From NCBI RefSeq assembly GCF_936943645.1, contig NZ_CAKZJO010000021.1:1-43176 (forward strand): 43,176 bases of DNA, read 5' to 3'. The notes under the pieces are model-generated. The model had not been told where the DNA came from. It did not search any database and was given only the letters and a program-made list of their open reading frames with translations. Numbering within the stretch: the stretch's first letter is position 1; each line of letters starts with the position of its first letter. Source of the stretch: an uncultured Bradyrhizobium sp. GTDB lineage: Bacteria; Pseudomonadota; Alphaproteobacteria; Rhizobiales; Xanthobacteraceae. Positions 28,532-37,270 of the stretch are shown here, one piece after another. Made by a program: the position numbers and the translations under genes.

Positions 28532-29317
28532 GTGTCTGATCCGGCTCTGCCGCGCCGTCCGACCCTCGATCTACGGACGTTCACGCCCGCGCGCGTCGCG
28601 CTCGGGCGCAGCGGCGCAAGCGTGCCGACGAAGGCGCTGCTCGATTTCACGCTGGACCATGCCCGCGCCCGCGACGCGGTGCACGCCGCTTTCGACGCAC
28701 CGCAATTGGCCGCCGACCTCCGCGCGCTTGGCCTTGCCGTCACCGAGGTGAGCAGCCAGGCGGTCGACCGCAGGGACTATCTGCGACGACCCGATCTGGG
28801 ACGGAGGCTCGCGCCCCGCTCGGTCGAAGCTCTGGGGCAAGCGGCCTCGGCGCCGTGCCAGCTCGCGCTCGTGATCGGCGACGGCCTGTCCGCGGCGGCG
28901 GTCCACGCCCATGCGCTTGTCCTGGTGCGGCGCCTGCTGCCGCTGCTCGCGGAAGGGGAGCACGTCGTGCTCGGCCATGTCGTCGTCGCCTCAGGCGCGC
29001 GCGTTGCGCTCGGTGACGAGATCGGCGCCATTCTTGGCGCACGCATGGTCGTGACACTGATCGGCGAGCGGCCGGGCCTGTCGGCGCCGGACAGTCTCGG
29101 GGCCTATCTCACCTTTGCGCCGACGCCCGGCCGCACCGATGCCGAGCGCAATTGCGTGTCCAACATCCACCACGCCGGGTTGAGCCATGACGAGGCCGCG
29201 CTCAAGATTGCCTGGCTGGTCCGCGAGGGGCTGGCCCGAGAGGTCAGCGGCGTGGCGCTGAAGGACGAGAGCGCGGACCGCGCGCCGCGTCGAATTGGCA
29301 CAATCCCGCCCGGATGA
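28532..29317 (+). CDS. eutC: Ethanolamine ammonia-lyase small (beta) subunit
   Basis: A 261-residue subunit that completes the adenosylcobalamin site with EutB. Typical EutC blocks are visible: [58 protein letters not shown] and [18 protein letters not shown]. It starts at GTG 28532, 6 bases after hpnP; the ribosome site is weak, which suggests coupling to hpnP translation. EutB and EutC assemble in equal amounts, so placing eutC behind hpnP rather than eutB is noteworthy. No terminator is obvious downstream. Confidence 0.93.
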   Translation: MSDPALPRRPTLDLRTFTPARVALGRSGASVPTKALLDFTLDHARARDAVHAAFDAPQLAADLRALGLAVTEVSSQAVDRRDYLRRPDLGRRLAPRSVEALGQAASAPCQLALVIGDGLSAAAVHAHALVLVRRLLPLLAEGEHVVLGHVVVASGARVALGDEIGAILGARMVVTLIGERPGLSAPDSLGAYLTFAPTPGRTDAERNCVSNIHHAGLSHDEAALKIAWLVREGLAREVSGVALKDESADRAPRRIGTIPPG

Positions 29318-29525
29318 CCGGGAGCAGGACCCGAAATCGCCGCATCTTGATCGATTTGCCCACACTTCGCCTGCTTGCGAGAGGGGTGATTGACCTGCTA
29401 AACCGCTGCCGGCGATTTTCCGCGCATTTTCAAGGGGCAAGCCTCCCATTGGTATGGCGTTTTCAAGCCGTTCGCGGGGCGCAATAAGCTCTCAACACCG
29501 AGCCGATTTAGGAACTGGATAAGGC

Positions 29526-31892
29526 ATGCTCGAAAAGCACAGCGAGAATGAGGTTCATGTCGACAAGGTCGAGCAGGGACCTGCGTCCTCGATCGCCTTC
29601 GGGCTGGAACGTCTCGGGCTGATCGCCGTCCGGGCGCCGATCGTCTCCTGCATTGTCCTGCTCGCGCTGATCGTCGGCGCGGTGTTCGGCATCCACCGTA
29701 TCAAGATCGACGATTCGCTGTCGCAGCTGTTCCGCTCCGACACCCGCGAGTTCAAACAGTACGAAGAGGTAACGAAGAAGTTCCCGGCCGAGGAATTCGA
29801 CGTCCTCGTCGTGGTCGAAGGCAAGAACCTGCTGGCGCGGAACAATCTCGAGAAGCTGCGCGACTTCGTCACGGACATGCAGCTGGTCGAGGGTACGCGT
29901 GGCCTCGTCTCGCTGTTCTCGGCGCGCCAGGCGCCGGCGCCGGGCAAGCTGCCGGCGGCACTGTTTCCGGCCGAACTGCCCGAAGGCGCCGCCTACGACA
30001 AGTTCATCGAGACCGTCAAAAACAACGAGATCATCCGCGGCAAGCTGTTGTCTGAAGACGGCACGCTGGCGCTGATCGTGCTGTCGCTCGATCCGGAGGT
30101 CGTCGCCTCCAGCAAGCTGACCAAGACCGTCGGCGACATCCGCGCGCTGATGAAGGAGGATCTCGGCGAGACCGGCCTCAACGTGCAGCTCTCCGGCGTG
30201 CCGGTGATGCAGCTCGAGATCCGCAATGCCGTCGAGCGCGACGGGCTGACCTACAACATCCTCGGCATTCTCGCCGGCTGCGTCATCGCCATCATCTTCT
30301 TCCGCAAGATCTCGTTCATGATCGCGGCGGCGTTCCCGCCGATGATCGCGATCCTGCTGGCGCTGGGCGCGCTCGGCTGGGCCAATTTCAATCTCAACAT
30401 GTTCCTGAACGTGATGACGCCGCTCATCATGGTGATCAGTTTCTCCGACTCGATGCAGCTCACCTTTGCCGCGCGCGACCGCCTGATCGCGGGCCAGGAC
30501 AAGTTCACCGCGTTCAAGAACGCGGTGCTGGTGGTGGGGCCAGCCTGCGTGCTGACGCACGGCACCGCCGGCATTTCCTTCATCGCGCTGCAGTTCTCCA
30601 ATTCCGACCTGATCCGCAAGTTCGGCGAGGCGGGCCTTGCCGCCACCATCATCGCTTTGGTCGCGGTGCTGTCGCTGGTGCCGGTGTTCGGCGTGCTGTT
30701 CGTGCGCAACGAGAAGGTCTTCGCGGTCAAGTTCCAGGGCGCCGATGCCGGCGTCCAGGCGCTGCGCAATTTCTGCTACTGGATCGCGGTGCGCATGGTG
30801 GGCCGGCCCGGCCTGTTCAGCCTGATCGCGGTGCTGTTCGTCGGCGGCCTTGGCGTCATCTACGCCAATCTGGAGCCGCGCTACCGGCTCGCCGACCAGG
30901 TGCCGGACAAGCGCCAGGCGGTTGCCGCGAGCGACCGGCTCGATGCCAAGCTCACCGGAGCCAACCCAGTCAACGTGCTCATTGCGTTCCCCAAGGGCGA
31001 GACGCTGTATTCGCCGGAGACGCTCCAGACCATCGCGGATGTGCATGCGACTGTCGAGAAAGCGGCCGGTGTCGGTAACGTCTGGTCGCTGGAGACGCTG
31101 CGTCGCTGGCTGGCCGAGAAGGCCGGCAGCGCCGACGTCGCGACCCTCAAGGAATATGTCAACGTCATCCCCGAGCATCTGGTGCGGCGCTTCATCGACG
31201 CCCAGCAGGACGCCGTCGTGGTCGCCGGCCGCGTGCCGGACAAGGATTCCAGCCAGCTCCTGCCGATCGTGGACAAGCTCGATACCGAGCTCAATGCCGT
31301 CCGCAACAAGCATCCCGGTTACGAAATCGCAGTGACGGGTCTTGCTGCGATCGCGGCGCGCAACTCGGCCGGCATGATCGAGAAGCTCAATCATGGCCTC
31401 ACGATCGAATTCGCGCTGGTCGCGATCTTCATCGGTCTGGCCTTCCGCTCCTGGGTGGTGACGCTCGCCTGTATCCTGCCGGGCATCTTCCCGGTGGTGA
31501 TGTCGGGCACCGTGCTGTGGGCGATGGGCGAGGGGCTGCAATTCGCCAGCGTCGTTGCGCTCACGGTCTCGTTCGGCCTCGGCCTCAGCGCCACCATCCA
31601 CTTCCTCAACCGCTTGCGGCTGGAGAACAAGCCCGGCGTGGGTTCGGCGCTTGCGGTCGAACGCGCCACCGTGCTGGTTGGACCTGCGCTGATCCTGACC
31701 ACGGTGGTGCTGGCCTGCGGCCTCGTCGTCACCGTGTTCTCCGACCTGCCGTCGCTGCGGCTGTTCGGCTGGCTCAGCGCCTTCTCGATGGTCATGGCCC
31801 TCGTTGCCGACCTCTTCATCCTCAGGCCGACGGCGATGTGGCTGATCAATTTGCACGCGAAGCTGCAGGGCCCCGACAAGCCGGCAATCTGA
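29526..31892 (+). CDS. MMPL/RND-family lipid exporter, possible hopanoid transporter
   Basis: A 788-residue inner-membrane protein with the duplicated RND layout. One helix (residues ~38-58) is followed by a large periplasmic loop (~60-238) and a five-helix block. A second helix (~430-450), loop and five-helix block repeat the arrangement. The early IDDSLSQLFRSDTREFKQYE matches the MMPL/HpnN side of the superfamily rather than AcrB drug pumps. It lies between hpnP-eutC and hpnC-G. HpnN of Rhodopseudomonas carries hopanoids to the outer membrane, so this is a good candidate for that task. I could not confirm that it belongs to the HpnN subfamily, so no symbol is given. Confidence 0.8.
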   Translation: MLEKHSENEVHVDKVEQGPASSIAFGLERLGLIAVRAPIVSCIVLLALIVGAVFGIHRIKIDDSLSQLFRSDTREFKQYEEVTKKFPAEEFDVLVVVEGKNLLARNNLEKLRDFVTDMQLVEGTRGLVSLFSARQAPAPGKLPAALFPAELPEGAAYDKFIETVKNNEIIRGKLLSEDGTLALIVLSLDPEVVASSKLTKTVGDIRALMKEDLGETGLNVQLSGVPVMQLEIRNAVERDGLTYNILGILAGCVIAIIFFRKISFMIAAAFPPMIAILLALGALGWANFNLNMFLNVMTPLIMVISFSDSMQLTFAARDRLIAGQDKFTAFKNAVLVVGPACVLTHGTAGISFIALQFSNSDLIRKFGEAGLAATIIALVAVLSLVPVFGVLFVRNEKVFAVKFQGADAGVQALRNFCYWIAVRMVGRPGLFSLIAVLFVGGLGVIYANLEPRYRLADQVPDKRQAVAASDRLDAKLTGANPVNVLIAFPKGETLYSPETLQTIADVHATVEKAAGVGNVWSLETLRRWLAEKAGSADVATLKEYVNVIPEHLVRRFIDAQQDAVVVAGRVPDKDSSQLLPIVDKLDTELNAVRNKHPGYEIAVTGLAAIAARNSAGMIEKLNHGLTIEFALVAIFIGLAFRSWVVTLACILPGIFPVVMSGTVLWAMGEGLQFASVVALTVSFGLGLSATIHFLNRLRLENKPGVGSALAVERATVLVGPALILTTVVLACGLVVTVFSDLPSLRLFGWLSAFSMVMALVADLFILRPTAMWLINLHAKLQGPDKPAI

Positions 31893-31900
31893 GCGGGGCG

Positions 31901-31916
31901 GGCGGCGAACGCCGCC
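31901..31916. terminator. Possible stem-loop between convergent genes
   Basis: GGCGGC-GAAC-GCCGCC forms a 6-bp stem with a tetraloop in the 30-base gap between the exporter gene and the convergent gene at 31923. It has no T run on either side, so a terminator role is only possible. Confidence 0.35.
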
Positions 31917-31922
31917 GCGCAC

Positions 31923-32756
31923 TCACGCATCGACGCGGACGATCCCGTACGGATTGAACTTGAAATCGCTCTCGCCGTAGTCCTGTTCGCGCGAGAGCGC
32001 GAGCTTGCGGTCACGCAGCGTCGCCTCGATGCCGTGCTCCGCCATGGCGCCAGCGATCTCGTCCATCAGCATCACCGCGGACCATTCGTTGCCGCGCGAT
32101 TTCGCGACATAGACCTCCGGCAGGCCGACGAGGTGATAGCCGACGGTCTCGAAGTAGCGATCGCCGGCGAGGGGGCGCTTGGCGAAGGCAAGACGGCAAG
32201 CCTTGGTGAGGGCCGGGGTCATGCCGAGGCCCTGGCCGGTCTTCGCGCCCTTGCGGGCCTGATCGGCAAGACTGCGCCACCGCGCCACGCCGTGGGCGAT
32301 GCCGGCGCTTTCGCCTTTTGCGGCAACGGCGCCCGCGTCGAACATCTCGTCCACGATCTGCAGCGCCGCGGCCGAATGGGCGGTTGCCTTCTGCTGATCC
32401 ATCCGTGGGCTCAGCACGTAGAGCACCGATTTGTGATGGGCCACGGCGGCCTCGTCGGCCGCGGACCATGCTTTCGGGAAGACACGGTCCCAGCATACGC
32501 CGAACGACCGCGCCATGGTCGCATCGGGCTTTGCTTGCGAATAGGTGCGGTCGATCTCGAAGCCGAAATCGGCGATCGTCTTGGCCACGGTCTTCGGCGG
32601 TTGCAGCAGGCATTCATTCTTGCCGAGGAAACAGAGCACGTGACGCGGCTTGACGGACGAGGGCTGCATGCTCGCTCCCTGCGGATCGTCGGCGAAGGCA
32701 CGGGTGGCTATCAGGAGCCCGGCGGCCTTGATCAGATGTCTGCGTATCGGGTCCAT
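31923..32756 (-). CDS. Exported protein of unknown function with twin-arginine-like leader
   Basis: A 277-residue protein that I do not recognise. The leader IRRHLIKAAGLLIATRAFA has a twin arginine followed by HLIK and a hydrophobic stretch, resembling a Tat signal. The mature part is soluble, with blocks HVLCFLGKNECLLQPPKTV and YHLVGLPEVYVAKSRGNEW and no repeats or membrane helices. It is transcribed toward the RND exporter, 94 bases downstream of a second small exported-protein gene; a terminator between them suggests separate units. Its place between two hopanoid loci may only reflect chromosomal position. Confidence 0.7.
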   Translation of the reverse strand: MDPIRRHLIKAAGLLIATRAFADDPQGASMQPSSVKPRHVLCFLGKNECLLQPPKTVAKTIADFGFEIDRTYSQAKPDATMARSFGVCWDRVFPKAWSAADEAAVAHHKSVLYVLSPRMDQQKATAHSAAALQIVDEMFDAGAVAAKGESAGIAHGVARWRSLADQARKGAKTGQGLGMTPALTKACRLAFAKRPLAGDRYFETVGYHLVGLPEVYVAKSRGNEWSAVMLMDEIAGAMAEHGIEATLRDRKLALSREQDYGESDFKFNPYGIVRVDA

Positions 32757-32790
32757 CTCGGCAGGTCCGTCCCGGATCAGTTCGTGTCAG

Positions 32791-32822
32791 CAAAAAGCCC
32801 CCGGCTCGCGAGAACCGGGGGC
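32791..32822 (-). terminator. Rho-independent terminator of the 165-residue exported protein gene
   Basis: On the minus strand GCCCCCGG and CCGGGGGC form an 8-bp stem around a loop that contains the self-complementary CTCGCGAG, followed by TTTTT. It sits 28 bases past the stop codon at 32851. Confidence 0.88.
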
Positions 32823-32850
32823 CGTATGCCTCTCAGCCGAGACGAGAGTT

Positions 32851-33348
32851 TCAGCTCTTCGTCATGGTGATGTTGACGCCGCGGATCTCGCCCTTGGAGG
32901 AGATCTGCACCGTCTGCTTGCTGCCGTTGGTGCGCAGCGAGAGATTGGCGGCAAAGCCGTTGGCCTCCACAAACACGTCGATCTGGCCACCGCCGGCGGT
33001 GCCCTGCAGATTGCCGAAGATGTTGCGGCTGGACTCGCTCCAATTGCCCGAGATGCGCTCGCCCTGGCTCGTCACGTCGCTGGTGAGGTCGAACTTGTAG
33101 CTGTCGGAGGCGCAGTGCAGGGCCTGCTTCAGATTGAGGCCGCTGCCGGCGACCTTGTAGTCGGCCTTGCAGCGAATGCGCTCGGTGGAGCCGTCGGACA
33201 GCGACACCGTGCCGGTGCCGGTCCATGCACCGTCGAAACCGGCAAACGGGCCGGAGGACTGAGCGTGGCTCGCCGAAATCGAGAAGAGCAGCGCCGCCCC
33301 AATGCCGGCTGCCTTGATTGCCAGTCCAGATCGCCCAAAGAATGTCAT
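32851..33348 (-). CDS. Small exported protein of unknown function
   Basis: A 165-residue protein. The signal peptide ends at SASHA before QSSGPFAGFDG, using ATG 33348 (MTFFGRSGLAI); a longer start at 33441 would place the leader internally and was rejected. The mature ~135 residues alternate polar and hydrophobic positions (GFDGAWTGTGTVSLSDGS, KQTVQISSKGEIRG), suggesting a beta-rich periplasmic or surface protein. Cys residues in RCKADYK and LHCASDS may form one disulfide. It has its own terminator. No family recognised. Confidence 0.7.
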   Translation of the reverse strand: MTFFGRSGLAIKAAGIGAALLFSISASHAQSSGPFAGFDGAWTGTGTVSLSDGSTERIRCKADYKVAGSGLNLKQALHCASDSYKFDLTSDVTSQGERISGNWSESSRNIFGNLQGTAGGGQIDVFVEANGFAANLSLRTNGSKQTVQISSKGEIRGVNITMTKS

Positions 33349-33808
33349 CTCAAATATCCCGTTTTGGAACGACGCCCGCCTACGCGCGATAACGTCTCGC
33401 CACATCGAAAGTTTAGTGCTCCGAGCCAGTGTCAGGTTCAAAGCCAGGGCGCCAGAGATGGTGGTTCACGTCGCCGCGTGCCAGGCCCGAATCCGCTGAT
33501 TTGCCTTGTTTCGGCATGTTTCTGGCCGGAAACGAGCTGCGGACAGATGCAGCGCTGCAACAGGTCTGCATTAAAACGCGGTGCGTCTGAATTATGACGT
33601 AGTATCAACCGCTTACATCTGTCAATGAAGGTTGAGGGAAGTCCTGATTTGGTGGGCGCGGCGCCAATTTGGCCGCATTTGCCAGTGCTTGTGCCTTCTC
33701 TGAGGCCGCTTTGGAAGCGGCGACTTGCCATCAGAACAATCCGTTCCGGTCGTCCGTCCCGTGCGGTCCGGGTCCGGTGCGATTCTGCCGCCAGAATGAA
33801 GGAATACA
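33349..33808. other. 460-base gap between divergent genes
   Basis: This stretch separates the divergent genes for the 165-residue exported protein and the Cys-rich protein. It is less GC-rich in the middle (around 33560-33640). I see no convincing promoter, riboswitch or RNA gene. A short AAGGA ribosome site precedes the gene at 33809. Confidence 0.5.
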
Positions 33809-34042
33809 ATGCGTAAGCTTCTCGTCGCTCTCACCCTGCTGTCGGCTTCCCTTTCGACCGCGGCATTCGCCCAGGCAGGACGCGGCACGGATGCCGAGCA
33901 GAAGGCCTGCACGCGCGATGTGCAGAAGTTCTGCCGTCCGGTCATCGACCAGGGCGATTTCACCATCCTGGCCTGTCTCAAGGAGAACCGGTCCAAGATC
34001 TCGCAGGCCTGCGACCAGGTCCTGAAGAACCACAATCAGTAA
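33809..34042 (+). CDS. Cysteine-rich repeat periplasmic protein
   Basis: A 77-residue protein with a signal peptide cleaved near residue 21 (STAAFA/QAG). The mature part holds four cysteines (34, 42, 56, 68) in the spacing CxxDVxKFC...ILACLKENRSKISQAC. This is one unit of the cysteine-rich repeat family found in the Golgi protein GLG1 and in many small proteobacterial exported proteins. Two disulfides are expected. The ribosome site AAGGA precedes the ATG, and a strong terminator follows. It lies directly ahead of the hopanoid operon but in a separate transcript. Function unknown. Confidence 0.85.
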   Translation: MRKLLVALTLLSASLSTAAFAQAGRGTDAEQKACTRDVQKFCRPVIDQGDFTILACLKENRSKISQACDQVLKNHNQ

Positions 34043-34057
34043 GCCACTGGCCCACCA

Positions 34058-34082
34058 AAGGCGGCCTTGAGGGCCGCCTTTT
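34058..34082 (+). terminator. Rho-independent terminator after the Cys-rich protein gene
   Basis: AAGGCGGCC and GGCCGCCTT form a perfect 9-bp stem with loop TTGAG, ending in TTTT. It separates the Cys-rich gene from the hopanoid operon promoter. Confidence 0.88.
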
Positions 34083-34122
34083 CGGGCCCGATCCGCGGAA
34101 GGGCGGCCGTCGAGAGACAGGA

Positions 34123-34151
34123 TTGGTTTTGCGGCCGTATTCCCCTATATG
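34123..34151 (+). promoter_or_regulatory. Candidate promoter of the hpnC-hpnG operon
   Basis: TTGGTT and TATATG are separated by exactly 17 bases and lie between the upstream terminator and hpnC. The -10 box overlaps an in-frame ATG at 34149, which argues against using that ATG as the hpnC start and for an mRNA leader of about 70 bases. Confidence 0.5.
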
Positions 34152-34229
34152 GGGGCCGCGGCGGATCGCCGGCATGAGCCCGCGAGCGAAGAAGCCCTTT
34201 CTGTCCAAACGATTGTAAACCAGCCCTCG

Positions 34230-35114
34230 ATGACCTCTGCGAGCGAATTGCGATCCGGCAAGGGTGACCGCGACGAGAATTTTCCCGTCGCGTCCTGGAT
34301 CATTCATCCGCGTCATCGCGCCCTGATCCTGGCCTATTACAATTTCGTCCGTACCGCCGACGACGTCGCCGACCACGCGACGCTCCCGGCCGACCAGAAG
34401 CTTGCCTATCTCGACCTGCTCGAGGCGGAACTGCTCGGCCAGGGCGACACCCAGCTCGAGGCCGTCATCTTGCGCCGTGCGCTGGCAGAGCGCGGCATGG
34501 CGCCGCGCCACGCGCTCGACGTGCTGATCGCGTTCCGCATGGACGTGACCAAGCTGCGCTACGAGAACTGGGACGAGGTCATCCATTATTGCCGTTACTC
34601 GGCGATGCCGGTCGGCCGCTTCATGCTCGACGTCCATGGCGAGAGCACCTCGACCTGGGCCGCGTCGGATGCGCTCTGCGCGGGCCTGCAGATCAACAAC
34701 CATCTTCAGGATTGCGGCAAGGATTTCCGCGAGCTCAACCGTGTCTATCTGCCGCGCGATGCGCTGGCCGCACACGGCGCCTCGGTCGAGCAGCTCGGAT
34801 TGCCGCAATCGCCGCCGGCGATGCTAGCCTGCCTGCAGTCGCTCGCCGCGCGCAACGAAGCGCTGCTCGACGAGGGCAGGCGGCTGGCTGCGGAGATCCG
34901 GGATTTCCGTCTCGGCATCGACGTCGCGGTGATCCAGGCCTATGCCGACCGCATCGTGCGCCTCTTGAAGGTGCGCGATCCCCTGCGCGAGCGGGTGCAT
35001 CTGAACAAGTTCGAACTGCTCGTCTTCAGCCTTGCGGGAATGCTCAGTGAGGCCGGCCGCCGCGCGATCGGACGCAAGGCCATTTCCAGACCGGGGACTG
35101 CCCATGACGCTTGA
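34230..35114 (+). CDS. hpnC: Hydroxysqualene synthase
   Basis: A 294-residue member of the squalene/phytoene synthase fold. HpnC converts presqualene diphosphate, made by HpnD, to hydroxysqualene. The first Asp-rich site is RTADDVADH (Asp44-Asp48); the second is NNHLQDCGKDF (Asp161, Asp165). It starts the five-gene operon. I chose ATG 34230 (MTSASELRSG) because the conserved ENFPVASW block follows at once and the earlier ATG lies in the probable -10 box; the ribosome site is poor. Its end overlaps hpnD by 11 bases. Confidence 0.92.
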   Translation: MTSASELRSGKGDRDENFPVASWIIHPRHRALILAYYNFVRTADDVADHATLPADQKLAYLDLLEAELLGQGDTQLEAVILRRALAERGMAPRHALDVLIAFRMDVTKLRYENWDEVIHYCRYSAMPVGRFMLDVHGESTSTWAASDALCAGLQINNHLQDCGKDFRELNRVYLPRDALAAHGASVEQLGLPQSPPAMLACLQSLAARNEALLDEGRRLAAEIRDFRLGIDVAVIQAYADRIVRLLKVRDPLRERVHLNKFELLVFSLAGMLSEAGRRAIGRKAISRPGTAHDA

Positions 35115-35949
35115 GGCGACAGCGCCCGGCGCCAATGCCAATTACGGCTCGACCGCATCCGGCAGCTCGTTCTACGCCGCGATGCGCATCCTGCCGCATG
35201 ACCAGCGCGAAGCGATGTTCCAGATCTACAGCTTCTGCCGCCAGGTCGACGACATCGCCGATTCCGACGGTCCGCGCGACGAGCGACTCGCCGCGCTTCA
35301 GGAGTGGCGCAACGACATCGACGCGCTCTATCAGGGCAATCCGCCGCCGCGGCTGAAGGACTACGTCGCTTCGGTGAAGACCTTCGGGCTCAAGCGCGAG
35401 GATTTCCTGGCGATCGTCGATGGCATGGAGATGGACGTGCCGCAGGACATCCGCGCGCCTGATATGGCGACGCTGGATCTCTACTGCGACCGCGTCGCCA
35501 GCGCCGTGGGGCGGCTGTCGGTGCGGGTGTTCGGCCTGCCGGAAGAGGACGGCATCCAGCTCGCCTATCATCTCGGCCGCGCGCTCCAGCTCACCAACAT
35601 CCTGCGCGACATCGATGAGGATGCCGGCCTCGGCCGGCTCTATCTGCCGCGCGAGGCGCTGCTGCATGCCGGCATCACCTCCGACGATCCGAACCGCGTG
35701 ATCGCCGAGCGCGCGCTGCCGAAGGTCTGCATGCCGCTGACGCAGCGGGCGAAGGCGCATTTCGAGAAGTCGGACGAGATCATGAACCGCAACAAGCGCC
35801 GCACCGTGCGCGCGCCGCGGATCATGTCGAAATACTACCACTCCATTCTGGACCTCCTGATCGCGCGCGGCTTCAACGCGCCGCGCCAGCCGGTGCGTGT
35901 GTCGAAGATCACACGCATCCTGATCCTGCTCCGTTACGCTTTCATCTGA
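35104..35949 (+). CDS. hpnD: Presqualene diphosphate synthase
   Basis: A 281-residue squalene/phytoene synthase-type enzyme that joins two farnesyl diphosphates into presqualene diphosphate. Both magnesium-binding sites are seen: QVDDIAD (Asp49-Asp53) and ILRDIDED (Asp169-Asp173). The conserved CDRVASAVGRLS and YLPREALL blocks are also present. The ATG lies inside the 3' end of hpnC, and the stop codon shares one base with the hpnE start (TGATG). All three squalene-forming steps are therefore translationally linked. Confidence 0.94.
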   Translation: MTLEATAPGANANYGSTASGSSFYAAMRILPHDQREAMFQIYSFCRQVDDIADSDGPRDERLAALQEWRNDIDALYQGNPPPRLKDYVASVKTFGLKREDFLAIVDGMEMDVPQDIRAPDMATLDLYCDRVASAVGRLSVRVFGLPEEDGIQLAYHLGRALQLTNILRDIDEDAGLGRLYLPREALLHAGITSDDPNRVIAERALPKVCMPLTQRAKAHFEKSDEIMNRNKRRTVRAPRIMSKYYHSILDLLIARGFNAPRQPVRVSKITRILILLRYAFI

Positions 35950-37205
35950 TGCAAAAGACAGCTCACATCATCGGCGCTGGAATTTCCGGCCTCTCCGCCG
36001 CCGTGCGGCTCGCCAATGCCGGCTACAAGGTCGCCGTGCACGAGGCGACGCACCAGGCCGGCGGCCGCTGCCGGTCCTATTTCGACGGCGCCACCAACCT
36101 CACCATCGACAACGGCAATCATCTGCTGCTGTCGGGCAACAGCCATGCGCGCGCCTATGCGCGTGCGATCGGCACCGAGGCCGGCCTCGTCGGCCCCGAG
36201 AGCGCGCAGTTTCCCTTCGTCGACATCAAGACCGGGCAGCGCTGGCAGATCGATCTCGGCACCGGCCGGCTGCCGACCTGGGTGCTCGACGAGGGCCGCC
36301 GCGTGCCCGACACCGGTCTCACCGATTATCTGAAGCTGGCGCCGCTGATCTGGGCGTCGGAGGAGACCCTGGTCGGCAAGTCGATCCCGACCGAAGGCAT
36401 CCTGTATCAGCGCCTGGTGCAGCCGCTGCTGCTCGCAGCCCTCAACGTCGATCCGCCCGAGGGTTCGGCGGGCCTCGCCGGCGCCATCGTGCGCGAGACG
36501 CTGCTTGCGGGCGGGCAGGCCTGCCGTCCCCTGATCGCGCGCGACGGCCTCAGCGCGGTGCTGATCGAGCCCGCCGTGAAGTTTCTGCAGGATCGAGGGC
36601 ACACCGTTCAGCTCGGCCACGAGCTGCGCTCGTTCACGACCAGCGACGGCAGGGCGGCTGCGTTGAATTTCGGCGGCGAGGACGTGATTCAGCTCGCCGA
36701 CGGCGATGTCGTCGTGATGGCGGTGCCGCCGCGCGCGGCGACCAGCCTCTTGCCGGGCCTGAAGGCGCCGACCGAATTCCGCGCCATCGTCAACGCGCAT
36801 TTCCGCGTTGAGCCGCCGCCGGGCTCGGCGCCGATCCTCGGCGTGATCGGCGGCGTCGTGGAGTGGCTGTTCGCGTTCCCGAACCGCCTGTCCGTCACCA
36901 TCAGCAATGGCGATCGTCTCGTCGACATGCCGCGCGAGGAACTGGCGCAGGCGATCTGGAACGACGTCTGCAAGGCTGGTGGCGTGTCGGGCGAGCTGCC
37001 GCCGTGGCAGATCGTGCGCGAGCGCCGTGCCACATTTGCGGCGACGCCGGCCCAGAATGCCCTGCGTCCGGGGCCGGTCACGGCGCTGAAAAACCTGTTC
37101 CTTGCGGGGGATTGGACTGCTACGGGATTGCCTGCAACCATCGAAGGATCGGTGCGATCAGGTGATCGCGCCGCCGATCTGGTTCTGGCCGCCAAAGGAT
37201 CCTGA
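35949..37205 (+). CDS. hpnE: Hydroxysqualene dehydroxylase, FAD-dependent
   Basis: A 418-residue flavoprotein of the amine-oxidase/phytoene-desaturase group. The N-terminal dinucleotide fold is IIGAGISGLSAA (residues ~8-19), followed by AGGRCRSYFD and DNGNHLLLSGN. The C-terminal flavin block is NLFLAGDWTATGLPATIEG. HpnE reduces hydroxysqualene to squalene and completes the HpnC-D-E route that replaces classical squalene synthase. It begins one base inside the hpnD stop and is followed by a 65-base gap before shc. Confidence 0.93.
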   Translation: MQKTAHIIGAGISGLSAAVRLANAGYKVAVHEATHQAGGRCRSYFDGATNLTIDNGNHLLLSGNSHARAYARAIGTEAGLVGPESAQFPFVDIKTGQRWQIDLGTGRLPTWVLDEGRRVPDTGLTDYLKLAPLIWASEETLVGKSIPTEGILYQRLVQPLLLAALNVDPPEGSAGLAGAIVRETLLAGGQACRPLIARDGLSAVLIEPAVKFLQDRGHTVQLGHELRSFTTSDGRAAALNFGGEDVIQLADGDVVVMAVPPRAATSLLPGLKAPTEFRAIVNAHFRVEPPPGSAPILGVIGGVVEWLFAFPNRLSVTISNGDRLVDMPREELAQAIWNDVCKAGGVSGELPPWQIVRERRATFAATPAQNALRPGPVTALKNLFLAGDWTATGLPATIEGSVRSGDRAADLVLAAKGS

Positions 37206-37270
37206 GAGGCGGCCCTGACGGGCAAATGTCCCGGTCAACTTTCAATCGACTATCGGAGCAATCGAGCGAC

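Noticed and set aside
29508..31922. An 804-codon open frame on the minus strand opposite the RND exporter
   Set aside because: It is the mirror of a real membrane protein gene. Its product is rich in His, Arg, Asp and Glu with no fold or motif, as expected for antisense frames in high-GC DNA.
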